Part shown: in pieces, positions 1 to 12,000 of the stretch
Position numbering within the stretch: the first letter of the stretch is position 1
Layout: every line of letters starts with the position of its first letter
From: Gavia stellata
Lineage: Eukaryota > Chordata > Aves > Gaviiformes > Gaviidae
DNA length: 64,000 nucleotides
Direction: 5' to 3'
Assembly (NCBI RefSeq): GCF_030936135.1
Contig: NC_082619.1
Span: 5,087,208 to 5,151,207, forward strand
Notes under the pieces: model-generated
Database searches by the model: none
What the model was told of the DNA's origin: nothing
What the model saw: the letters and a program-made list of their open reading frames with translations, nothing else
Made by a program: the position numbers and the translations under genes

Positions 1-18
1 AGGAAATCTGCTCTCCAG
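1..18 (+). CDS. NCAPD3: NCAPD3 exon (partial, 3' end only)
   Basis: The window opens inside an exon. The last 18 bases read RKSALQ and are followed by the donor gtacgg at 19. The next exon starts in phase 0 with VFMNILKH, so the join gives [14 protein letters not shown], which fits the HEAT-repeat segment of human NCAPD3. The segment is short, so the call depends on the neighbouring exons. Confidence 0.8.
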
Positions 19-3000
19 GTACGGTGTTTCTTGCATGCTTCCCTGTTCTCAGTGATTACCCAGAACGCCGTTAAAATAATGAGACCATAGTACCGTAGCA
101 AACTGTATGTAACTTTGCCCACCTGTAGCTTCTTGCTATTCCTGCAGAGTGCCTACAGGCCTTCAAAAGGTCTTGTTTACTAGTTCCTGATAAGTAAATA
201 ATGCAAGCATGATGATGGAAAATTTTTCTAGTACTCTTGCTGGCATTCTCTTATTCCGTCATTTAGAAAGAGAGGCTCTTTTCAAATGTCAATAGGCATT
301 TCAATTAAGCGACTTCCTCATAAACTGAAGCATATTAGCTGCTTAGTTTGTTTTGACCTTGTTAACAAAGAGATTAGGTTATATCCAGCCTCTTTTTGAG
401 GTATGCATTGCATTGCTTGTTGCTCAATTTTTTTGATGAAGCCATTAGCTTTTAAAGAGATAGGCTTCAATGAAAACTTTGTTGTTTTAAAAAATAGACA
501 TCTGCTGTTGACTGCGTTCCTCTGTCAGTCCTCTTCACCCCAACTCTTACCCCTCAGTTCACACGCTGATTTGAGCCTCTCAAGTTAAGGCTTTACAATT
601 GTTTTGTTTTGATGCTTTTTTTATTTAAAAAAAAATAAAACCCCCCTCTTCCTTATTACCAGGTAAAAGACGTGGTTCATACAAGAGATATATTATTTTC
701 AAGCGGAATTTGTGCCATTCAGTCTATCCAAATGCTGTTATAAAATCGGAATGACTGAAAAGATGCTTTCTGTTTCATTCTACATCTCTGGTTGTGCCAA
801 ATACTCATAAATTGTTAATGTGATGTTTCGCTCTCGGTGAGATAAATTAATCTCCAGTTACAGTTGGTAGGGGGTAGATTGTATTTTTGATTTGCTATTC
901 GATGCGCGTGGCCTGTATTCCCAACAAAGTTATGCTGGTATTTGACTGCCAGGTTTTTATGAACATCCTGAAGCACAAAGTGATCCCTTGTACCGCAGAA
1001 GATTTGTCCACTCTTCAGGATCGTTGCCGGGACCCTGCCGTTTCTGTGCGGAAGCAGGCCTTGCAGTCTATAACAGAGCTCCTTGCGGTGAGAAAAAAGG
1101 ACCATGAACTCCTATGCAGACCTGAGATGAGCAAACTGTGGGTTAAAAGAAGGAGGAAACAGACAAACCTGGCACATGTCACTTGTTCATTCAGTGAATT
1201 TCATTTTATGATTGTGTCTTAATTTTTTTTATTACCTTTTGGCTTGGAAGTCATGACTTATTCTTATACATACTTGTGATTTATGTAGGATGCTTCCAAC
1301 TGTTGGAAACATTTGTTTTCCTGGCTCTTGATTTATGTGTCATGGAGAAAATGTTTATGTTGCTGGCCTTCTCAAGTTAAAAAAAAAATCTGAATCACTT
1401 TACTAAGATGTAATGTGTAGATGATAGCACTGCAATATTTTTCCTTTTCTGTTTAGTCACAAAGGGTTAGTAATTTACACTTGGAGCATAGGGTTTATAT
1501 TAGGCAAAGGTCTTTTTTTTTTTTTTAGTGTTAAATCATCTGCTGTACAGCTTTATTGCGATACTGTTATAATTATTTATAGGGTTTCAAAGCAAAGTAT
1601 TACAGTACTTTAGCAGGAGCATCAGGTAGCTTGATCATTGATACGATCAAATACCTTGTGGTGTCAAGGAGATACAAGTTCCTGTCCCATATGCTGCCAT
1701 GTTGCAGTGCTAGTTGAGCAGTATGCTGGGGTTTATTAAAATTTATTTTCAAACTTAGTAGCTGACTCTGGAGGTTACTAGGCCTTTGCTGATCTCACCC
1801 CTGTGTATAGGATCCTATAATGATTTTAAAATGTTTCTAATACAACGTGTGTTTCTCTCAGTCTCAGCACAATAATGTTCTAGTGCAGAAGGCGTGGTTA
1901 AATGGAGTGGTGCCTGTTGTGATGGACACTGAAAGTTCTGTCCAAGAAAAGGCCTTGGATTGCCTTGATCAGCTCTTGTTGCAACATATAAAACACTATA
2001 ATAAATGCAGGAGTGAAGATGGAAAGCAGGCTCTAGCGTGGGATCTCCTTACCCTCTTGACTTCAGAAAGCCAGGAGCTGAAGTAAGTGCATTTTTCCTT
2101 TCATTGTGGGCTCTGATGGCTTTTCCGTAACAGCCCTTTGTCAATGTGTCGGATGTTTTTATTGCCTTTACTATGTTAGCATTCACGGACAAAATCCAGA
2201 CTTTTTTTTTTACTTTTAATCCTGTTAGAATACACAACTTTTCCTTTACAGAAGGAAATTCCTTATTGACTGGAGGACTAAGATAAGAGTATGAGTTTAT
2301 ACTCTCAGCGCTCTCTGTGTGGCCACAGACCTTTAGGTATCATAGTTGATGTATTGTTTAAATGCACGTGCCATCTATTGTGCAAGGACAAGAAACTGAA
2401 TTTATTGGGGTGGGATTTTTTAAGCTATATGAATTCCCTGCTTGAAACAGTCAGTATAAGTGCATGTTATAGCTAGAGATGGAAACGTGTTGCGAGGGGC
2501 TTGTGTTGCTGTGCCAGTTACTGGGACAGAGGACAAGCTGGCAGCTGGTGAGAAGAGTGCAATTTTTTTTTTGTGTCAAGTATTTTCGCTTGCTGCTCTT
2601 GTTACCTGTGCTCTCTCCCTGAACTCGAGTGTTCATATACAGGAGTGTTGCATGCTGTTCTTGATGTGTTGATAGCAGCATGAATATTTAAGTCAAATGG
2701 AGGTGTTCTGATGACAGAAGTAAGAGAGGATATACAAAGAAAGGAGAACATTGCCTTTTATTAATTCTGATGTACAATATGTTACTTGTCTTATGACAAA
2801 TAGAATTATTCTGCCTTTTGCAGAATGCTGTGGGAAGAAGCAGAAGAAATGGGATGACACACAGTATGACAAGGACACAACATTGATTAAAGACAGCTGT
2901 ATGTTTATTAGTCAACAGGGCATAATAGCTCAGAAATAGAAAATGAGACACTGGTTGTGCTGCCTTGCCAATCTGTGAAGCTGTCAGTGTTCTAATTTGG

Positions 3001-6000
3001 GCTATTTTATAACATAGTTTGCAGATTCATGGCACCTTCTCCTTCGTGACCTTAGAGTACCTTGCAGCTTGATAAATCTCAGAACTCTTTCAATGTAAAG
3101 TAGGTAGCTGGGGTTAAATAGAAAAATGAGCAAGTTAAGGTGCCTTAACATTACTGTATCCTGTCCCAATATGGGTATTAAATAACAACTACTAGAAGGT
3201 CTTTGTTACAGATTGCTCAAATTCTGTTTTCTTTATTTGTCGTGGTATCAGTTGCACCTTCTGTCTTATTGACACAGAGCACTACATCCATGCTTGTATG
3301 CCAGGTCTGTAGTGCGTCAGGATTATGAACTGAAAGACTGAAAATATTGCTAGTAAAATACATAGTAGGAATCCCCCCATATTCTCAGTAGTGGGAATGC
3401 CAAGCGATAGCATCTTTGTTGTGTTACCGAGTGTAACCTCGACAGGGATGTTGGATTTTACTGCCAATGTCTAAGACCAAGTGTTTTGTTTACTCCTCCT
3501 TTAACTTACTTTTCTTTCTTCCTTGTAGCCGTTATTTGAACAAAGCTTTTCATATGTGGTCCAGACAGAATAAGTTCACGTCCACTTTCATTAATAATGT
3601 CATGTCTCACGTGGAAACAGAACATGCTGTAGCGGCTTGGATGTTGCTTGCTAAGGTGGCAGGTTCTTCACCCAAGCTGGATTATTCCAAGATCATTGAA
3701 TCCTGGGACAATATCAGCAGGTATATGTGTGCTTTGAACTCCATTCTGCTGGAAAGAGATGGGGGTGAAGAGCAGGAACAAAGCAAGTGAGCACTTTCTG
3801 TCCTTCCACGGGCAGATTGCTGTTTAGCTGCTTAGATAACAGTTCTTTGTATAGGCAATCGGTCCTGCAGCTAGGAGGCAAGCAATGGCCCACAGATTTG
3901 TGTAGTAACCAACTCTTACCTTAAGCCTTTTGAGTTTTCATTTGGTTTGGCAGGTCTGCCTTAATAATGCATATCCCAGATGAAAGGATTTTTCTACGGT
4001 GATTTGGTGTTGTTCTTTAGCGTTAACGTTAGTTTGTCTGCACCACTATTTTTCAGGCAGCAGAACGTGAGTACTGATACTACAGGACATATACTGTGTG
4101 TCATCGGTCATGTTGCAAAGCACCTTCCTAAAAGCACGTGTGAGAGGCTGATTGGTGAGTGGCCCTGAGAAACTGCAGAGGGGGAGGCGGGGTTCATGCC
4201 TCTCGTCTTAACAGTTGTTTCTCCATAAGCAGTTGATAAGCTTAGAAACTGCTTATTTTACGTGTGTGATCTCGTTTTCAGATAATATCAAGTGCTGGCT
4301 GAGGGAGTCTCAGTGTCCCTTGGAGGTGATTAGCCCAGCTGTAGAAACTCTGCAGAAGCTCTGCCATGCATATGCAGATGTGCTGGAGGAGGCACAGGTG
4401 TGGCTTAAAATACATGTTTTAAAATAGCTTGTTTCACACTTAGGCGGGCTGTCTCTTGAAGGCAGCTTCAGTCTCCAGTCTGTCCGTTGATTAGCTCTCT
4501 AAACAAAGAGGATCTGACTCCAACAGCAACTTGAGTCTGTTCTGCTCAGCTCTCTTACTTGCTTTACTATAGTCATGCTCGAGAACATCCTGTAACTAAG
4601 GATGGACTTGTCAGAAATCTTCTTTCTTCAGAAGGATTTTTTTTTTTTTCCCCACCTGAAATACCTTGCATTTGCCTTCTGTCAAAGTTTACAGAATTCC
4701 TAAAGGAGACCTATTGCTGTGCGTTTATGATATCAGCTATTTCTCAGGCTTGGTCCAGTTTGAAGCTATAGGTTTATGCTATAAGCTCTGATTATTCTTT
4801 GTCAGAGCTGCTGTAGATACATGTGTTTTCTAGACCTCTTTCATGGGACCAAACAGGGAGTTAATAACACATCATTTGCACATTTCTCTTTTCTGCTCCC
4901 ATTTGTTTTATGCCATAGCTTTGTTCCCCTCCTGTAGTGAGAAGGTAGGCTATCTTTTGCTGGTAAATAGAGATCTCAGCCTGAGCACAGTCGCAAAGAA
5001 GCTAAAACTGATGCAGGTCTCTCTTGCTAATGATTTCTCTTTGTGTATGTGTTTATATTTCTCTTTCAGTATTGATGACAGCTATTTTATAATGGACATC
5101 CCAATAAAGTTTAGTAAATAGTAGGCAAAACTGCAGACACTGTGCTTCAGAAGCCAGGGTGGATTGATGGTTTCTGGTCTTTTTTTAAATTGACAGTCAG
5201 AAAATCCTCCCTTGTAGGTATAGTCATCACAGTATGCTGGCTTACAACCAAATGCAGATGTTCCTGTACATTGGTCACTTTACCAGTTCTAATAGCTTAG
5301 CTGCCATACATAAATGTATTTGCTTTCTTATGTTACCAGTTTTAGGTGGTAGAAAAAGAGAAATGATGCTTTATTTTCATCACAGCCTGGTAAATGATTA
5401 GCTTCTTTGTTTCCCCTCCACCCCTTGGAATTCGCATTGTATTTTCATTTGAATGGAACAGCATTTTCCAAACAACATTTAAAAATTCACACAGACAACC
5501 TTAAATGTGTTGGATATACATGAAACAGTTGCCTACATCCTTTTTGTTTAAATCTGTGTGATTTCTATAATGAAGTAAACTTAGGCCTGTGGATCATTAA
5601 AACCCAGATTCTCCAAGGTGTTTTGACACTTGCACACATCCTTTGATGTGCAGGAAGAATTTTTAAAGCTCTAAAGCACTGTCTGATTGATTTCAATAGG
5701 ACCTAGATTATTAAAAGCATATAAGGACTTTCAGATTAGGGATTCATGTGCAGACAGATATTACAGCTACATTTTGTTTAATTAATAAAGTGCTGGACTA
5801 ATTTTTATTTTATTTAATTACGGAACAGGAGCTGCTCAACCAGGTGTGTGGAGATTTAGTATCCACCTGTGAAAGCTATATTTCAAATATAGTCCTCAAA
5901 GAGGATGGAGCAGAGCAGCTGCAAGAAGATCTCTTGGTAAGTTTAGTACCCCTTCACAGATTGGTCAAAGGATGTAGGTGTTCTTGAAATTCGTGTTCCT

Positions 6001-9000
6001 TAAAGTTCACACCAGTAACTCTGTTACACAGGAAAATACCGATGAGCATGCCTTGTGTGTAAGCTCATAATGAAAACTGGTATTTATGGGCCTGGGAGCA
6101 TACAACGGTTTTATACATCAGCAGTTGCTTTAAGGATATGATACCCCATGTATTTTTAATAAAATGACATGTTTTTTCTTTGCTTTTCCACTCATACTTC
6201 TTAGATGAGCTGTTTGGGAGATAAGTCTGTAAAACTCATAGAATGCTTTGAGGAGTGTTTCAATATTATCAGTAGATGTGTAGGGGTTATAGCACATTAA
6301 ATGCCCGCCCCCCTTTCTGTTTCAAAGCTTCACCTTCTCTTCTCTAGCCACTGTCTTCTTGAAAGGACTGAGGGAATTTTAAGTTCTTTTTGGAGATGTA
6401 CCATACCGGCTCCTGCTGACTTAATTTGCAGCTCATCCATTGCCTTTTGACTGCAGTGTTGCTTTTTCTCTGTAGGTGAGACACCTCTTCATCTTGGGTG
6501 AGGCTGCACAGCTGTGTCCAGCCAAAGTGGAGAAACGCGTCTTTCTTTTGATTCAGTCCATTCTGGCTTCTTCTGTCAGCGAGGATCAATGTGAGGCTCT
6601 CTCCATACTGCCTTTAATTTGGCATTTACAGACAACACTGTTTACTGGAAAAGCATGTTTTCATTCCTGACCTGTTCTTTCCCAGTGTCTAGTTCTGTAG
6701 ATGGTGAGGAGATTCCAGCTTCTCAGTCACTGTCCCAGTTCAGAGGATCAGCCATGCCTCCAGTGGTCAGAGCTCATGCATTCATTACTCTAGGTAAGTG
6801 CCATCCTGCAGCAGAAGCCTGCCCTCGTGTACCCAATTCTCAGCTTTTCTGGTTAAAGTTCTGCTCAAAAGCTGTGTCAGTTGTAACAGATAGCCACAGT
6901 GCTCAATGTTTGCATTGCCTCAGCTCATAGCTTTTGGCAATGCAAATATCCATGGTAACAAGTCGCACAAACCATAAAAATACTGCCATCTATGTGGCTG
7001 CTTCTCAAGGTGGTTAATGCATTAATAGTGATTAATAATGAGCAACGTCCTTCAGAATTGTACTGTCCTTGCACTTGGAGTTGGTTGCTATCTGGCTGAA
7101 GGATCATACATGTAGTAAGGTGCTCAACAGAGGATGAAGAAAACTTAGTGCTTTTGGTACAGTTTAGAGCAGAATGACTGCACGTAGTTACTTGTTTTCC
7201 TCAGCATGAACGAAGAGCTGCTTTGTGATAAAAGCCTGGTCGAATCTACATCTCCAGTATTTTGGAGGGTACTAAGTGAAAGTTCCAGTTTTGCAGTACC
7301 TCTGTGGTTAGGAACAAGTCTCTTCTCTTGCAGATAGATTGTAGTGTTCTTTCCTTAACTGCTTTGGGAAGCTTAATACTTTTGTACAGAGCTTAGAAAC
7401 AGTTAGGGAGAAGTAATGTTAGAATGCAGGATATTTTATATTAAGTTGGTTTAGTGATGCTCTTAGAGGTGGGTGTCTCCCTGCTATGCCTATGACAGCT
7501 GGGGCTGTTCTTTTTAGCTGCTTTGAATAATACCCTGTACACAGAAATAGTTCTCTGTGAAGGAGGGAATTTGGCATAGAGACCCACACTATAGGTCTAA
7601 GAGGAGTTTGGAAGAACTCCTTGAAGTATCATTTCTTTGAGAGATCGTGCAGATTGCTCATCAAGTTTCAGCATGTGTTTCTTGTTTATTCCCCTGTTTG
7701 CTTCCTGATTCCTTTCTCGGCTCATACTGGATTCAAAGGAGGCAGTAAGCTGGGCTGTGGTGGTTGGGAAGAGGAATATATTCAGAGCACTGACAGTCTC
7801 GCCCCTGTTTCACAGGTAAATTGTGTTTACAGCATGAGGATCTGGCAAAGAAATGCATTGCAGCTCTAGCTCGAGAACTGGAGGTGTCACATGATGTGGC
7901 TGTTCGCAATAACGTTGTCATCGTTATGTGTGATCTGTGTATCCGCTACACATCCATGGTGGACAGATACATTCCCAACATTTCGCTCTGTCTGAAGGAC
8001 CCAAATCCCTTCATCCGTAAGCAGACGCTGATCCTGCTTACCAACCTTCTGCAGGTAAATAGAGGTCCTAAGCATGTATCTGCCAGCCTGCTTCATGTAC
8101 CTCTGTTGTGCTGAATACTGGCAACCTGACCAGTGGGTGTATTGCTTGTACCTTGATTAATCTACATTTAATCAAGAAGACTTTAAACTATGTATTTTGT
8201 TACTGCTTTTTTTTTTTTTTTTGCTAGCTGGGCAGAAATCGTATCAAGGACATTTAACACAGTTGGATAATGAGATTATTTTTAGTCAATGGTTACCTCT
8301 TTTCTTGTCTTCTCTTTGTTTCTTTGAATTCTCTTCAATTTCACTCCTATATGAATGAATATAACAAGCATCACAACACCTTTTTCTCCTACTGTCTCTG
8401 CTTATTGTTCTAAAGATGTAAATGTTGAGAGGCTGAAGATGTTTACCCTCCCAATGTTCATATGAAGCCAACCAAGGCAGATTTGGAGTGCATTTGGCTC
8501 TGAGAACAGTGTTGAAGAGCATGTGTGCCTTGGGATGGGAGAACAGATTTTTCATGTTTCTACTTTTTTATTGATACCTGTGGGAAACCTAGATGCTTGC
8601 TGCTGTGGCATTTATGCTGTTTAAAGCATCCTCCAAAACACTGTCATCTTGAGGTTTATTTTGTGTACCTCTAGCTGAAGTTGTATAGCTTGCTCATTTG
8701 CTTGATGTACATTCTGCTAGGCTCCATCAGATACTGTCCTGACTACAGTCTGAAGGTTCACGCTAGGTTTTTCCTGATTCAGGTTGAGAATTTATTGTCT
8801 GCTGATTTCTTACAGGAGGAGTTTGTGAAATGGAAAGACTGTCTCTTTTTCCGTTTCGTCAGTGTCTTGGTGGATCCAAATCCAGATATTGCCAGGTAAA
8901 ACACTCATCTGTAAAATAAGGAAGGAGTTGAAGATCAGAGATGTACTCAAAACCAGTCTCAGCCTTGCATCTTCAGCATGCAGAGAAAAATTTCAGTGAG

Positions 9001-12000
9001 AGAGCAGATGATTCTCCCATTAACCTCTTCACTCATCCAGTTGTTCACGCTTTAGGGTCTGCAATGGTAGCAAAGGAGTGGTGAACCTCTTTCCAAGTCA
9101 TTTGAAGGTCCCAAAGTAGCAAGCTGTGTGTTCTTGGCTGTGTCTTCAAAACATGCAGCTCTGCTCTATTTTTGACTCGCAGATATCCAGAAAAAAGGAA
9201 TTTTTGAAACAAGCCTTCATGAAATCTTCCTCATGGTTTTCTAATAGGCTCTGTCCTGAGTACTGGTTTTGTTCTAGGAATAGGATTAAATATTCTCATT
9301 TTTCTTATAGGGCATGCCTTGTCTTTTTAAACCTTCTACCACATTTTGTAATACTTTGACATGTAAGAAGAATTATGCACGCTGGCTTTAAGTGCATGTT
9401 TACAAAGTTTTTGTAGGTTTCAAAGCCTCAGGCTGCTCTGTTATGTGAGAAATGAGTGGGGCAGGTTCCTCTAAGGATGGTAGATCATGCAGGGATGCTG
9501 GAGGCAGAGGAGGCTTGGACAGCTTGCTGCTTGCTTCTCCCTGAAACAGTCCATCTGAAGATTGGTGTTTCCAGGGCCATCAACCTATCATTGCTTACTA
9601 GTGCATATTCACACTTTCTTTTCTCTTCAGTGAGTTTTTTTATATGTAAAAATGTCTTTCCAGTAGATGGTGACATTGCAACATCATGTTCCTAGAGCTT
9701 TCAACTAAGGAACACGGTGCTATTTCTTTGGGAGCCTTTTTCTTTGCATCTGCATTCAGTGACTGCATCCAGACAAAACCACATTCTTCAAGTCTGGGAT
9801 TGACTTGCAGCTCTTGCAAGACTTTTGGTGATTAACTTCTTGCAAAGTACTGTTAAGTGTCTCAGCTACAATGGAACTTACTTAAATAATGAAAGTTTTG
9901 TGCCTGGATTCACGTTCAAATTTATTTCTGTCTCTACTGTAATGGCAAAAAAATGAAGTAGCATTGTGGATGCTAAAAACATCTATCTCTGGATGAAAAA
10001 AGGCTTAAAGTCAATAAGCTGATATCCTTGTTCAAGCCCAGATGGAGCTGGGCAAGAATTAAATGTGGTATTGAAGGAGACTTGGCAGAGGAAAACCATC
10101 CTCCTGCTTTACAGCTTGTGACCCTACACTGAGTTTCAGGGGTGGCTTTTAGAAGCTGCCTGATAAGTTCGTTCTTTTGCTCCTTTCCAGGTTTGGAGAG
10201 TTCTGCTTGGTGCATCTCTTGCTGAAGAGGAATCCAGTAATGTTCTCCCAACACTTCATCGAGTGCATCTTCCATTTCAATAGCTATGAGAAACATGAGA
10301 AGTACAACAGGTTCTCCCAGGGCGTGCGGTCAGTTCAGCACATTTGTATCTCCTTATCGCTAAATGATGGGCTGTCTGGCCATGCAGCAAAGCGCTCATG
10401 GCATTTCTAATTATGTATTCAGTAGGGGGGAAACAGCTAGGGGAAACAGTTTTAAATTAAGAGTGTCCTGCCTTCTCCGTGACACTTCTTGGGAGGACTT
10501 CTGCATGTAATTTGTGGGAGTGTGTGGTGTCCTAACAGGTTTATGGGTCTTGAAAGTGACATTCAAGTATTCCTTGCTGATTTAAAGTCTTACTATTTCT
10601 GTGAGTTCGCATAATGTGATTTGGCCCTTGTAAAATGTCTTGCTCTACCACAGGGCGAAGAATCTCTTCTCTCTGAAGGGAAAAGATAACAAAGAAAAAA
10701 GGATGCGTATCTACAAGTTCCTGCTAGACCACTTCACAGATGAGCAGAGGTTCAGCATTACAACCAAGATCAGCCACAGCATCCTAGGTAAGGGTCTGTC
10801 TTTAAAAATCTGGCAAAGAACGAACTGGTGTCTATATAAAGCCATTAGGCTCTCAATCCAGCCGTGTTATCTTCCTGTCTTTACTGGCACTGCTGTTTCT
10901 GGTAAAATACTTCTTATTTTTTCCCTGTGTGTTCTAGCATGCTTTGTGGATAAGGTCCTTCCATTGGACCTGGAAGCCAGCGAGCTGCTCTCGGATACGT
11001 TTGCAGTCCTTAGCTGCAAAGAAATCAAGCTATCAACTATGAGATCAAAACCCGATGAAGACATTCAGCCTGACGAAGATGAAATGGCAATGGCCAATGC
11101 TGTCATGCAGGCGGCACAAAAAAAGCTCATCTCGCAGGTGAATGGCACTTGATCTGGTGTGGGAAGAGGGCTGGCCACCAGACTGGTGGAACGGAGAAAC
11201 TTGTGCAAGAATTACCCAAGTAACATAGCAATGCCGATGACATACTGTGCCTGTAGGCTGTTATTCAGGCTCGGTCCGTAGGCCCACTCTGTTCTGAGGG
11301 CACCTGTGGAAGCACTGTGCGTTGTAAAAACAAAACATTACAGCTAGATTTGTGAAGGATGCTTGTACTTGAGGGGTCAGCTGGAGTGATCAGAAATGCA
11401 GTTCCTCTGAAGCCAGTGAAGCTATTCCAAGGCTAAATTTGTTCCACAGATCTCTCATTGGTAAAGGATTTGAGCGTAACAATGTTTTTTGGCGCACCCT
11501 TTGGTAATTTGCCTTCAATGTGAGAACTGACTGACTTAGTGATGTACCTTAGAAGACCCCACTTAGGGTAAAAGCCTACGTACATCTGTGCGGCATAAGA
11601 GCAGGCTTAATTGTGGTAATTCCCTTGCTATGGAGCGATAACTTCTTACTTAGGCCATGCATCTAACCACAGAGTGGCTTCTCCTTTATTGCATTGTGTA
11701 ACTGTTCATGCCTTGTTCAAACAAAGGTTCAAAAGAAGAACTTCATAGAAAATATCATCCCAATAATCACGTCACTGAAGTCTTTGATGGAGCAGAAGAG
11801 GATCCCAGCTCTTAGGGACCTTATGAACTACCTACGGGTAAGGGAAGTGTTTTCATACTGGTATTTTTTTTTTTTTCTCTCTTGAGTTAATGAGTTAGGT
11901 GTGCAACCACTAATGGAACGAACAGCCTTCTTCGAAGGAAAGTTAGAAGGCATATGATGTTGTGACACTGCCACTGTGTTAAATAATGTAGGAGGTGGAG

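Noticed and set aside
1847..2086. ATG-initiated ORFs around NCAPD3 exons (also at 887, 3467, 3980, 6476, 10640) as separate small genes
   Set aside because: Each is an NCAPD3 exon extended into intron at one or both ends; splice sites and homology define the true limits.
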